Origin: Annona cherimola
Lineage: Eukaryota > Streptophyta > Magnoliopsida > Magnoliales > Annonaceae
DNA length: 64,000 nt
Assembly (NCBI GenBank): GCA_030490835.1
Contig: CM059975.1
Coordinates: forward strand, 33,698,133-33,762,132
Direction of reading: 5' to 3'
The notes beneath the pieces are model-generated. The model had not been told where the DNA came from. It made no database searches and saw only the letters and a program-made list of their open reading frames with translations. Below, piece after piece: positions 45,040 through 56,490 of the stretch. Every line of letters starts with the position of its first letter. The first letter of the stretch is position 1. The position numbers and the translations under genes are program-made.

Positions 45040-46105
45040 TAGGGAAGGGACACATCTGTTCTTCGTGCCTTGTGGAAGCTTAAATTTCTAAGGAAAATCA
45101 TCATCTTTGGGTGGAGACTGTTGATGAACACTATCCCAACAAGGTGCAATCTAGTCATTACTCATTAGAGGTGTGCCTATATCGTCATCTTGTCAGCTAT
45201 GCAACGGGGACGCTGAAGATAAATTTCACCTCTTTTAGAGGTGTCCAACCACCAGAGTCGCTTTTCAATCCCATCTTCTTCAAGCCTACTCGGGTATGGA
45301 TTCTACAAACTTAAGGGAGATTTTCTCGCATCTACTCAAAAAAGGAATTTATACCCTATCTCTTTCTTACTCTTCACTTGCTAGAACCTGCGGTAAATGA
45401 GAAACAAGCTGTATATGAAGGGACTTCATCCGCAGTTTGGGGATGTAACAAATCAAACATGTCTATTCCTCCACTCCTTCACTTCTTCTCGTCTGATTCA
45501 CACCTCCAACAATGTAGGCCAACCGAGTGAAGTCAGATGGGGGAAACCTTCTCATGGTGTGTGGAGATTGAATGTTAATGTTGGATGCAATTTTAGTCTT
45601 AATTGCAGAGGGATGGTTGCTTTATTCTAGGATTGAGAGGAGTTGTTCTTAGCGGCAAAGGTGTGGAAGAGGCATGGGTTATCTAACCCCTTTCTGAAGG
45701 AAGCAGAGCTTTATTAAAGGGGCTGGAATGGGCAGCTGATCTTCCCTACCAAAATCTCCATGCGGAAAGTGACTCCCAATGCTTAGTGACCTTGCTCAAT
45801 GACAACTTGCCTATTCGTTCTCATCTAGGGACCTTAGTAGGCATGGTTAGAACTCTTGCCCAACATTTTGTTATTTGTGTTTTTTGCCATGTATGTAGAA
45901 CAGAGAATGCCCTTGTGCACTTTCTTTCTGCCCAAGACCTTAGGGGAGACGAGCTTGAATCTGTCTAGTGGGGTTATCCACCCACTTGTATTTCATCATC
46001 AACTGATTTTCTTACTAATGGTCGAGTTTCTCCTTCTCCAAATACTTTCAATGGAGGAGAGCGTTTGACCAGACTTCATCCAGGTCTTTCCATAATATAT
46101 ATAAA
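45040..46105 (+). pseudogene. Plus-strand L1 LINE 3' fragment (zf-RVT and RNase H)
   Basis: Starts mid-protein at the zf-RVT segment (RKIIIFGWRLLMNTIPTRCNL, about 45090-45150). It continues to RNase H with EVRWGKPSHGVWRLNVNVGC (45397-45630) and the downstream block ESDSQCLVTLLNDNLPIRSHL (about 45770-45830). Frames are interrupted by stops. Ends near a short A-rich stretch at 46100. The only LINE in the window on the plus strand. Lies inside the outer Mutator-like arms; it may have inserted there or been captured. Confidence 0.8.
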
Positions 46106-46429
46106 ACAATACCATTAGATTGCCACAGGCCTTGTGGCCACGTGTTAACCAATGTTGTCAGAACCGAACCGGTGATTGAACCGGTAAAGGAACTGGTCTT
46201 GTTCGAATTGGTTCGACCGGTTAAGTGAACCGGTTCGAACAGATGACGTCAGCATGACATATTTATGATGTCATAAATATTAAATTATTTTTAAATTTTA
46301 AGTAAATATATTGATAAGTTAATCCTAATTTAACACCTTTAATATAATTCTGAGCCTTTTATAAGATCATTTATACCTTAATTACAAAATTTGAAACTCA
46401 GATAATAGGATTTAATGAAATCTACCTTA

Positions 46430-46700
46430 TCTAACAGCGTCTAACAGCATCTAACGACATTTAATAGCATCTAACAGCATCTAACCGGATCTAACTGGAT
46501 CTAACGACATTTAACAGCATCTAACTTTTGATAGTAATAAATTAATTCTAATTTAACACTTGTAATATGATCCTCAGCTCCTTATAAGGTCATTTATACA
46601 TTAATTATAAAACTTAAAATTCAAATAATATGATTTAATGAAATTCACCTTAATCTAACCGCGTCTAACAGCATCTAACGACATTTAAGGGGCACTCAAA
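46430..46700 (+). repeat. CTAACAGCATCTAAC short tandem repeats within the hAT element
   Basis: About a dozen 9-11-bp units of the type CTAACAGCAT / CTAACGACAT, first dense at 46433-46526 and again at 46655-46690. Confidence 0.85.
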
Positions 46701-47238
46701 TTTTATGAAATAAATAAAATATTAAAAATAAATTTTTAGATTACACATAAATCGTCCTAGGTACTAAGAAATTCACCTAAAATATAATTATAATATTTTA
46801 TTAATTATATTAAAATTTTTATTTGCTACATTAATTATGTAAAGAATTTTGTGCTATACAATTAATTATGAGAGTGATATTAATTACATGAGTTGCATAT
46901 TATTTTGGTATGATTAATTAGAATAGACTGATTATATGAAGTATTTTTGAAGGCCTAAAATTTCTTAAAATTTCGAAGATATGGGAGTCAATAATCCTCA
47001 ATCCTATAGAGATTTTTTTATAATTACATAAGATTTTAAGATTGTTTAATGACATAATTGATATTATAGGATTGTTTAATAGCATAATTGAACCATTGAT
47101 AATTTGATATCACAAGAGACGCAAGCACAAAATTAGGCATAAAAAATTATGTATTAATGATTTAATATATCCTTAAATAAACAAGGCTAAATAATGAGTC
47201 CTATTTGCTATTTTGCTGCTGCTCGGTGAGACGGCGCG

Positions 47239-47415
47239 GCGAGGCGGTGACGGTGAGGTCCACGAGAAGAGGCAGGCGCGACGAAGAGGAGGAGGTGGCG
47301 AGGCGGCAACGACAAGGTCCACAAGGAGAGGCAGGCACGATGAAGAGGAGGAGGCAGCGAGGCAGCGACGGCGAGGTCCACGAGGAGAAGCAAGTGCGAC
47401 GAGGAGGAGGGGCGG
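47239..47415 (+). repeat. GC-rich minisatellite, three 59-bp units, within the hAT element
   Basis: Units at 47239-47297, 47298-47356 and 47357-47415, each starting GCGAGGC and containing GGTCCAC and GAGGAGGAGG. The unit is not a multiple of three. It makes several frames appear open on both strands, which explains the long Arg/Ser-rich open frames here. Confidence 0.85.
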
Positions 47416-48779
47416 GATGAGAAAGGCACAGATGTCGTCGGCGCTGACAGAGACACAACGGCCGTCGGCAAGACGGCAACCGACGAGAGGCAGCCCCCGC
47501 GGCGAGACGGCGGGCAGCACGCGGCGAGAGGCGTGACGACACAGATGGCGAGATGGGGCTGCGGGCGACGTTGAGGGCGTTAAGGGCAGAGGGAGTAGCG
47601 GGCGCTGCGGGCGGCGGTGAGGGCTTCGAAGGCGGAGGGAGCGGCGAGCATGGCGGGTGCGGTGGGCGCGCGGGCGCTGCGAGGGCGCTGTTGTTCGTTC
47701 CCGAAGGGGACGACCGAACGAGACAGGGCTGCGGCTGCGGGATCTTTCATTTTTTTTTTTTAGTTTATACTTTATATATTAGGCATTTAGGGTTAGAAGC
47801 GTTAGCTTCAACCATCCGACCGGGCGAATCCGGTTCGACCGCTGGTTCACCGATTCGGACGGTTTTGTGTAAATGAACCGAACCGGAATCTGGACCGGTT
47901 CCCGGTCGGACCGGCCGGTCCAGTCCGGTTCTGACAACACTGGTGTTAACTAGGGGTGACTGAAATTCAGCCCACCCCAGTTCGAATTCCTTCCCATGCA
48001 TGATGGTTTTTCATAATTTAGTCCTCCTTTGTGGGAGTTTTCATAATTTCGTCCCTTAGAGTTGGGGGTGTTGCAATGAATTTTCTCCCATTGTGTGGAG
48101 GTAATGAATGTGTCATAGTGTAATATCAGGATATTCGATGTATATGTATATAAAAAAAATACCATTAGACTATATTAGACAATTTAGTAAATATTTTTGA
48201 AACGACAAATTTACGCTCACCATCTCTTTTAAAATAGATAGCGTGTGCATATTAGAGTGGTTGAGTCCACTTTCGTTCTATTTTTTATAATATTTTATTG
48301 TATTTTTTATAATATCTAATTAGAGCAGTTAGTTTTTTTTATTTACACTGCAAGAGTAATTTCTAACTCCATGTCACTTTTAACGTTAGTCTTGAGGGTA
48401 TTGTCATCTTTGGAACTTGAGGTGAAATATGTAGTTATCTATGTCAATTTTATTAATAATATATTGGTCATATTAGTAAATATGGTTATAAGTTGTAGTC
48501 CAGTTTCCAATTAACTCTAAGTTTTAAATATATTTAAAATAACATATAATATAATGTTAGTTGTACAAGGTAAACGATTTTTTACGCTTAAATTCTGACC
48601 AATTCCTACCAAAACAATTTTCCTATTCTTGTCTAGTATATTTTGCTATTTTGACTTTCTATGTGACATTTTAAATACTTGGAACTTTTATCGATAAGCA
48701 TTTTAATGTGGTAGGTGCATATTCTCTATAAGATTTAATTTCATAAACTATTTAAAAGATTAATATATTTCTTTATTAA

Positions 48780-49640
48780 AGTAAGGTGTGTATATTTATA
48801 AAGAAAGTATCGCGAGTGAAGAAGAAAAAAATCCATGTATAATGGATTTACAATGGTGCTGGGTGGGTTCCCCACCATATCATTTGTGACTTTCCTGCGC
48901 TTTGCTATTAAATCGGCAATATTGTGGGCACAACAATTGCCAACTCTCAAAACATGAATGTGTGTAACTAATAGAAATTCCCCTTCTTTGGTTAAGAGAT
49001 CATGGACTAAAATGCCAACTACTGCAAGTGTTGGAACTCTACTCCTCATCTCATTCCCCCAAGCATTGCCACATGTTGAGGTTCTCCACCGCTCCCTCCA
49101 CTTTCCAGAAATAAGCTGCCAAGAAACACCCATTTGAATCTCTTAAAACTGTCGCAGAACCCATGATTCTCCCTTTTGGGTGTCTTCTTCATTTGTATTG
49201 ACTTTGTAGTTGCCCATTGTAGGCCTTATCCATCTCAGGTTCAGATGCCAGTTTAGAACACTCATTCCTCCCAAAAGTCTTGCAGTTTTGAAGTTGTCCC
49301 AATAGGTTCTACACCATTTATTGGTATTACTGAAATTTGGTGTTGAGTCCATCACCCTGCATTTATTCCTAAGATACCAAATCCGCCAGCAATACAGGAT
49401 GAATTTTGCTATCCCTTTCCCTCCGTCCGATTGGACCATTGGCTGACGATGCACTTCAAAGCTTCCGTTGTGTCCGGAGATTTCCGTCAGCCACAAGCGC
49501 TCTTCTAGCTGGGCTAGTCATCCCACAAAACACGAACAAGTGGTGTATGTCTTCACTTCTCTTTCTGCAGAACATGCATCATGGGTTGACAGCCATACCT
49601 CTGTGATTGAGATTTACTTTTTAGGTAGGATTTTGATCCT
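48780..49640 (-). pseudogene. L1 LINE 3' part (zf-RVT and RNase H), decayed
   Basis: Minus strand: LNHRGMAVNP then CMFCRKRSEDIHHLFVFC (about 49520-49610) is the zf-RVT zinc-binding block. YCWRIWYLRNKCRVMDSTP (49143-49496) and NLRWIRPTMGNYKVNTNEED lead into RNase H, and HVLRVGNCCAHNIADLIAKR (48741-49133) is its C-terminal end. Frameshifts lie between the pieces. It resembles the better LINE at 51743-54531 in gene order and motifs. Confidence 0.85.
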
Positions 49641-50002
49641 CTGCATCCGGTGCACTTAGCTTTCAGCGTACCTTGGTGGAAATACTCTTTTTTAATATTA
49701 TTTTTTAAAAAAATTTCTGCACAACTGTCAATCTAGGTGTATTTAACATATATATTAAGTTTTATCATTTTTGGAGATTTTTAGATATTTATTTTGGATT
49801 TTTAAAAATCAGTGGCATTTTGGTAAATTTAAATTACTAAAAATGTCACTGATTTTTAAAAATCCAAAATAAATATCTAAAAATCTCCAAAAATGGTAAA
49901 AACTGATACACATGTTAAATATATTTAGATTAATAATTGTGTAAAGAAATTTTTAAAAAATATTTGTATCTGAGTGCACCTGAGTGGATAAGATCAGTTT
50001 TT
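49641..50002. mobile_element. Foldback Mutator-like MITE, family F, copy 5 (long hairpin) inside a LINE
   Basis: ATCTAGGTGTATTTAACATAT … TTTTGGATTTTTAAAAATCAGTG faces CACTGATTTTTAAAAATCCAAAATA … TTAAATATATTTAGATTAATA. Arms of about 120 bp meet near 49825. Outer ends carry CCGGTGCA and TGCACCTGAG. It interrupts the LINE zf-RVT region. Confidence 0.75.
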
Positions 50003-50237
50003 TCTAGGTAATGTGTTTTGAAGAAGTCTCCGCCCCAACACCTTGATTCTACTTGGCAAGTTTGCTCTCTAAATCTATTTGAGGATCTTACTTATTTGGA
50101 GACCACATCTGCCCTCTCTTTGTCTTGGCTGACCAGCAAAAAAGAACTAGTTAAAATAAGTAGCATGATAGGGTCTGGGAGGATAGGTGGGCCTGGGCCC
50201 TGATTTGTGGGCTTGGCCTGTTGGCGAATGTAGTAGC

Positions 50238-50805
50238 TAGGGGTGTTAACGGATCGGGTTGAACGGGTTGGAGCCTAATCCTAAACCTAACCCATTTAAT
50301 ATATCTCAACCCTAATCCGTTTATTAATCCATTTAAAAAACTTCAACCCTAACCCATTTACAACCCATTTAATAAACGGGTTAACGGGTTGTTAACGGGT
50401 TGTGTTTGTTACTAATTTTCATGCTAAAAATCTTTAATAAAGTCTGTAAATTTAAATAAATTAAATAATTCGAAGCTAACATACCTAAATTTAATTTATT
50501 TTGGCTTGAAAACATCAGCTCCAATCTCAAGTCATCTCTTTAATGCCAATTCCTGTTATAAATATTGCATTTATATATATAATAATATATTATATTAAAT
50601 GAGTTATACGGGTTGAACGGGTTAAATAAATGGGTTGGACGGGTTGACGGGTTGCGAAGCCTCAATCATAATCCGTTTATTTAATTAAATGGTTGAACGG
50701 GTTGGCGGATCATAACACATTTATTCAAAAATCTCAACCCAAACCCATTTATTAACGGGTTGAACGAGCGGGTTAACGGGTTGACCATGACCATTAACAC
50801 CCCTA
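50238..50805. mobile_element. hAT MITE (TAGGGGTGTTAAC termini), 568 bp, perfect 8-bp target duplication
   Basis: TAGGGGTGTTAACGG at the left and the complement at the right (GTTAACACCCCTA); GTAGTAGC occurs exactly at 50230-50237 and 50806-50813. Subterminal GGGTTGAACGGGTTAACGGG repeats are abundant, partly palindromic. A second copy is at 59363-59976. Confidence 0.9.
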
Positions 50806-51179
50806 GTAGTAGCTATTAATCATTAGTATAAAGTCTGTTTGGGAATCAAGAAAACCATGCTTAAAATTGTCAAACTTTTCAAAAATGTAGAAGGCCGGAG
50901 CAAAGTTGTCATTTCGAGTTCTCTGTCTTCAGAGCAGTGAGTAGGTTAAGTCATTCCGTACATGCGCATATTGCACGTGGCAGCTTCAGGCAACATGCTA
51001 CTGAGCATCAGCTGTCTTTTCCGGTGAGTGTGCATTAAATGTAGAAGGTTTTGACAATGTAAAAACTGTCACGGGAAGGAGAAGCACTTGTTTGTACTAT
51101 TTCTAGTTTCTGCCCATTAGTCTAGTTAGAGAAAGAACACTGTCATTGTTAACTACAGTGGGTACTCAATCTCATTTCT

Positions 51180-51560
51180 TGTAATTTCTTCGGTAACGCT
51201 CCCATCGGAATTCAATGAGCAGATTTTGATCCTAACATAGCCTGGAAGCCAATTTCACTATCGAGTTGCCATCTACTTCATGGGTACTATACCACCCATC
51301 TCGAGAGACACAAGGGAAGGAAATGAGGTCTACCTTCCTCTAAACCAGCTCCCCCGCTGCTGCCAATATCATGTCCTTCTTCCAGGTCCTATTTGATTGA
51401 TCAATGAAGCTACTAACCTTCTCATCTTCTAGGATGAAAGCAGGTAAAGGGCCTGGCCTGTCTTTGTGATCATTTCGCCCACCTACTTATCCTTGAGGAA
51501 CCTGATTTCCTGCGCATCACCTATAATCGATCAGCCTCCTGCTATACATATAGTTTTTGG
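51180..51560 (-). pseudogene. L1 LINE linker fragment
   Basis: The minus strand reads RLIIGDAQEIRFLKDK, then RPGPLPAFILEDEKVSSFI and TWKKDMILAAAGELV. These match the segment between reverse transcriptase and zf-RVT of plant L1s (compare WRVGDGRRVRFFMDDW and AGPLPLSIP in the LINE at 52319-53401). It is probably the 5' continuation of the LINE at 48780-49640, separated by the MITE and hAT insertions. Confidence 0.65.
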
Positions 51561-51742
51561 TTTCGAAAGTAATGAATAGAGTCTTTAAAAAATAAAACAA
51601 TCTAAATTTTAATTTTTACAAGCGATGTACAAATAGTAAAGGTAATTATATCGCATATAAGTCTGGTTCTATGGAAAATCATACAATTGAAATATTTCAA
51701 TGGTTTCACTCATTTCGGGCCCCATTAGTTTGATGATCAAGT

Positions 51743-54531
51743 TTAAATTTGACACTCAATATTGTTTAAAATCATTTGTTTAATTACGATTTTTTTTTTG
51801 ATGAAAAGGAATGACTCTACCCCGACCCCCCCCCCAGTTTGGAAAGGGTTCGGGACAGAGTAATCCGCAGAATTCATTGCCAAAAAATTGTCATTACAAA
51901 TTTTCACAACAATATCTTGTGGGGGGTTACCCCACCAGGACACATCATCCAATACAGAGACAAACGCCCGATCCGCGAAAGCGTGGGCCACAGTGTTTCC
52001 TTGCCTTAGTACATGATTGACAGATATATGGGTATTGGCGCTGAGAATTGATCTGATCTCGTCGATTAAATGACCCGCTGGAGAGAATATGTGGCTGGCG
52101 TTCGTCAGATAAGTGCATAGGAGAAGTGAATCCGACTCGATTTGGACCATACGAAGCTTGAGGTGCAAGGCCCACCTGATACCAAAAAGAAAAGCTTTTG
52201 CTTCCAACAAAAGAGGAGACTCCCCCCCTCCCAACCATCTCCGACCCCAAGCAGCAATAAAGTGGCCGCGAGAGTCCCTGGTAACAGCGGCAATACTAGA
52301 GGCTCCCCGACCCGCCACTCACCGGGCATCAACATTTATCTTGAAGGTTCCATCTGGTGGTTTTGTCCATCTGGGCACAAGCGGAGTATCCAAATTGAAT
52401 GCCTGATGGAGAAACTTAACATGCCTCAAGTGCTCGATGTAATCCAGGCACCAAGGCAGAATGTCAGAAAACACAGGATGAGCCCCTTCAGCCTTCAGTT
52501 TGTTTCGCAAGAACCAAACCCGCCAGCAGAAGACAACAAAAAGGGCCAGCTCTTCGCACCTGCCCTTAGAAGATAGGAAACACATGATATCCTGTACCGT
52601 GGGCGCGAAATGGCCTGCTGGCATAAATCTTCTAGCAAAACATACAATACTATCGCACCTCAGAAATAAATGGTTAGCATCCTCCATATTCCCTGAGCAA
52701 AAGAGACAAAATGGATTCACATCAACACCCCTATGCGAGAGGTTACATAGGGTTGGAAGAGAATCCCTGAAGAGGCGCCACCCAAAAATCATGATCTTGC
52801 TCGGCAGCCCAGACTTCCAAATAGCCTTAAGACTATCGGAAGAAAGCATACTCCCATTTGCCGCCATAAGCCATCTGTGTGCCGACCTAACAGAAAATTG
52901 ACCAGTCGCCTCATATTTCCAGAAGATTCTATCCTCGACCAGATAGCGGGGAAGGGGGACACAGCTAACAGATAGCCACCTCTCTTCGCCAACTGCAGCC
53001 AAGACCCGCTCCTTGTTCCAAGTATTAGTCCTTGGGTCGATAAAATAACAAACCGGAACATCATCAGGGATGGATAATGGAAGCGGCCCCGCCTTGCAGA
53101 CCCCCCCGTCCATCCAATCGTCCATGAAGAAGCGGACCCTCCTTCCATCCCCAACCCTCCACCTGCAACCCTCCTTAATCCTGTTACGCGCCTTGAGAAT
53201 GCCTTTCCAGGTGAACGAGTCGGACTGCTTTGGCACGCAGTCCCAGATATCACATTGGGAAAAGTATTTAGCCTTTAAAACCTTGAAGCAGAAAGAAGCC
53301 AAATTTGATGATAATCTCCAGACTTGCTTGGCAAGAAGAGCATAATTGAAGGCGTGGAGATCTCTGAACCCCAACCCCCCCTCCCGCACATTTGGCCACA
53401 CACATGTCCTTCCATGCCACCCAGCACATTTTCTGCTTATCCTCGTGTTCCCCCCACCAAAACTTTCTCAGCATCCCATTAATATCCTGACAGAACGACT
53501 GTGGGAGTAAAAAGACACTCATTGATAGGATGGGATAGCTTGAGCGACCGCTTTAATGAGCACCTCCTTCCCTCCCCATGACAGAAGGCGCCCCTTCCAT
53601 CCTTGAATTTTGTGCCAGATGCGATCCTTAATACCCTTGAACATTGAACTCTTAGCTTTTCCCAACCACGCCGGAAGACCAAGATAGTTTTGAACTTCGA
53701 ACCCCTGGGACCCAAGCTTGGAAGACCATGCCTCCCTTTCCCATATTTTCATGTTTGAACTGAAGAAAAGTGCCGTTTTGTCCACATTCACCAACTGGCC
53801 GGATGAGGCGGAATAGATTCTGAGAATTTCCAAGAATTGCGTGATTTCCATATCTTCCGCCCTCAGAAAGATGAGAGCATCGTCTGCAAAAAACAAGTGA
53901 GAAATTTGGGGTCCCCGGGAATTGATTCTGATCCCATGCAGAGAACCCCGAGCCACCGCAGAGGAGATTAGCGCCGACAACCCCTCCGCACACAGTAGGA
54001 AAAGGTACGGAGACAACGAGTCCCCCTGCCGCAATCCCCTCTGAGGATGGAAGAGCCTGGATTTGAAGCCGTTGAGCTTGACGCGATAACTAACCGTGGT
54101 GATGCAGCATAACAGCCAATTGATCCACACCGGGCAGAAGTTCATAGCCTCCAAGACCTGTTTTAAAAAGCACCATTCAACTCGATCGTAGGCCTTGGAC
54201 ATGTCGAGTTTAATGGTCAATTCCCGTCTTCTCCCCCCCTGCGTTTCCTTAGAGAATGTATTGCCTCATATGCAATTAGCATGTTATCTGTGATTAGACG
54301 GCCAGGCACGAAAGCGCTTTGTTCCTCCCCTATTACCATGTTCAGAACAGCCTTTAGCCTGTTTGCCAGAACCTTAGCCAGGATTTTGTAGAGTACATTG
54401 CATAAATTGATTGGCCTGAATTGCGACAGCTCCTGAGCGCCCGCCTTCTTAGGAATCAGCACCAAAGTGGTGGAATTTGCCTCTCGCATGTGCCTCGCCA
54501 GTTTGTCGTGATCCCTCTCCTCCATGAACAA
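51743..54531 (-). pseudogene. 5'-truncated L1-type LINE ORF2, the best preserved in the window
   Basis: Minus strand from 54531: STTLVLIPKK, LSQFRPINLCNVLYKILAKV (RT start), then from 54220 TIKLDMSKAYDRVEWCF, RQGDSLSPYLFLLCAEGLS and the intact catalytic LFFADDALIFL. NYLGLPAWLGKAK follows. At 52319-53401 come zf-RVT (SGLPSKIMIFGWRLFRDSLP, CLFCSGNMEDANHLFLRC) and RNase H start GTFKINVDAR; RNase H continues at 51743-52318. Defects are few: frameshifts near 54220, 53520 and 53370, and one in-frame TGA at 52319-52321. Endonuclease and ORF1 are absent, the usual 5' truncation. A T-run at 51791-51800 marks the 3' poly(A). GC content is clearly above the flanks, a sign of recent arrival. Confidence 0.95.
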
Positions 54532-54559
54532 TTTACGCCATAAGAAGATATCCTGACCA

Positions 54560-55030
54560 ACAATATTTCAATGCTTTTGATTACAAAATTAAGTTTCATC
54601 CAAATTAAAAAGTTGCATGGGCCTCAATGATGGAAGTGAGAAATTAAAGTAATAAAAATATTTCATTTATTTATCTATTTTAAATTTATTAATTCGACAT
54701 CAATATCATTAAAACATTATTTATATATCGAGATGATTTTACAAAGGGAAGGTGATTAAAAACCGATATCTGTATAAAAGGGGGCTCGTACGATTTTTTC
54801 ACTTTCAATAGAAATTCTTTTTATTTATATTATTTTTTTTATAAATGACAGGACTTACTTAGATCTTGCCTCCTCGTGAAATTTAATAGTTTTTAAAATT
54901 TATTTGATATTTTTATGTTTGAAAGTCAACAAAAAGGGATGGAATCTGTGCCCGTTTTCTTATTTTCAAAAATAAAAATACTAAATAAATTTTTAAAATT
55001 GTTAAATTACAAAGAAGGCAAATTTTAAAG
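54560..55030. other. AT-rich, nothing recognised
   Basis: Flank of the truncated LINE. CAATATT occurs at both LINE flanks (51757 and 54563), but a convincing target duplication could not be built. Confidence 0.4.
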
Positions 55031-55035
55031 GAACT

Positions 55036-55275
55036 TGATCTTATGCACCTGGGTGCATATAATCCATTTTTAATATATTTTTTGAAATTTTTTATAAAAT
55101 TGTTAATCTAGATATATTTAACATGTGTATTACTTTTTATCATTTTTGAAGATTTTTAAAGATTTTTTGGATGTTTAATTAAAGCAAAGATATTTAAATT
55201 AACAGCTGTGTAAAATAATTTATATATATATATATATAAATGGGTATTTGCGACCGGGTGCACCCGGATACATTA
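55036..55275. mobile_element. Foldback MITE, family F, copy 6
   Basis: Ends ATCTTATGCACCTGGGTGCAT and ACCGGGTGCACCCGGATACATT. The interior AATCTAGATATATTTAACATG faces a decayed arm. Same palindromic GTGCACC terminal motif as copies 1 and 2. Confidence 0.65.
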
Positions 55276-55920
55276 ATCACTTTCTAATTTTAAATAGGCC
55301 TCGCACATCTACAAAAAATTTAAAAGTAAATTTTGCCCATAAATCAAAAAGAGCTTTAATTGGAAACTTATATATCAAAATATTAAGGGGAGCAATCTAA
55401 TGCAGCTAGTTGCGCAGAAATTTCCACGTATTTTTTTTTAAAATTGTAAGAATGTTGATTTTAAAATCTAAACCATTTATAACATTCATCCATGTGTATT
55501 TTACAGATGATTACAAAGATCACATATTTTCAAAACTTTTATATGTACTCTGTAGATATTCTCAAAATTCAATGAAATTTCATATTTATATATTCATTCT
55601 CCGATGATATTAAGTATCGGATATATTTGACATTTTAGCGTGCCACTCAAGTTTTGGACCATCTTGATGATGAAATAAAACCTAATTTATTTTGAATTAT
55701 TTAATTTAGGACAAATTTTACATGTACTTACGAATTTTACTTCTAGTAACTAATAATTTATTAGAATATGCATTTTTAAATATAAAATCATGATTAGGCA
55801 TGAGCATATTCGTCATTTCACAGGATACTAATCATTTATTTAACGGGTATTTAACTGCATGAGTATAAGTAAAATTTTAAGCGAAATACATAGGTATATT
55901 TAGAATTCAATCCCGCTTTA

Positions 55921-56405
55921 TGAAACCCCCTTTTTATGTAACCCCTTCTATTTTTAAAATCTTGATGGTTGATAAAAAAATTTTACTTTACCCATTATAT
56001 TTAACATCATTTATAATATCTTGGAAAACCTTTTATTTGTTAAATTTCACTGATATAGGTCTCATCCATAAATGTGTAAAATCAACATAATAAAATACTT
56101 TAATGCTAAAATATCAATTTTAAAGTAGTTTCTTCATCGTTTAAACCATCTAAAATATCATAAATATATGGATAAATGATTCTATAAAGTATTGTTACAT
56201 TCTAATACATATGTGAATGGATTTAAGTATTTTTCCTAATTTACACATAAATATACATATTTTTGAGCAAATGTGACCTATACATATTGAATTTGGATAA
56301 AACTTGGTTTCTTAACTAAACAAATAACGTTAAACATAATAAATGGATTAAATTTTTCATCAAACGTCAAAATCTCAAAAATTGAGAGGGTTACATGAAA
56401 GTCGA
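55921..56405. mobile_element. MITE, family B long form, foldback
   Basis: The left arm (ATGTAACCCCTTCTATTTTTAAAATC … CCATTATATTTAACATC) pairs with the complement of 56330-56405 (ATGTAACCCTCTCAATTTTTGAGATTTTGACG). Same structure at 38533-38975 and 60706-61165. Confidence 0.7.
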
Positions 56406-56490
56406 TCCCTTTAAAATTTTTGAAAGTTCTTGGGTATAAATAAAATTATAAGTAAGATCCATGGATATATATATATATAGAGAGAGAGAG

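Larger units (their letters stand above)
46150..47942. mobile_element. Non-autonomous hAT element, 1793 bp, perfect 8-bp target duplication
   Basis: Ends CAATGTTGTCAGAACCG and the complement of CAGTGTTGTCAGAACCGG are inverted; GTGTTAAC stands on both sides (46142-46149, 47943-47950). Subterminal regions are dense in CCGGTTCGAACCGG-type repeats, as in hAT subterminal transposase-binding regions. No transposase frame. The interior holds a CTAACAGCAT repeat cluster and a GC-rich minisatellite. Confidence 0.9.
46120..48157 (+). mobile_element. tRNA-derived SINE (237 bp) interrupted by a hAT element
   Basis: AATACCATTAGA flanks it exactly at 46108-46119 and 48158-48169. SINE parts are 46120-46149 and 47951-48157; one copy of the 8-bp hAT duplication also belongs to it. 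A B box, CAGTTCGAATTCC, lies at about 47979, and the tail is TATATAAAAAAA. Perfect duplications of both elements fix the order: SINE first, hAT later. Confidence 0.9.
44848..48530. mobile_element. Mutator-like element outer arms enclosing a nested insertion stack
   Basis: The left arm 44848-44950 (CCAACTTATATCCATATTTACATATACGACT…ATAAAAATGGCATAAATGACGAG) pairs with the complement of 48415-48530 (ACAACTTATAACCATATTTAC…TTGACATAGATAACTAC). The sequence next to the right arm (48220-48405) resembles 17700-17900 of the 1.3-kb element, supporting common family membership. Flanking 9-mers CGTTTGAAC and AGTTTTAAA agree at only six positions. The interior contains a LINE tail, a SINE and a hAT element. 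Confidence 0.55.

Noticed and set aside
46430..46530. Regularly spaced short repeats resembling a CRISPR-like array
   Set aside because: Units are ~10 bp tandem repeats without spacers, in a plant transposon; not CRISPR.
47173..47542. Several overlapping Arg/Ser-rich frames of 70-115 codons on both strands
   Set aside because: Produced by a 59-bp GC-rich minisatellite inside a hAT element; unit length is not a multiple of three, and no conserved domain is seen.
51743..54531. Reading the LINE frames as separate functional genes
   Set aside because: They are collinear parts of one L1 ORF2 separated by frameshifts and a stop.
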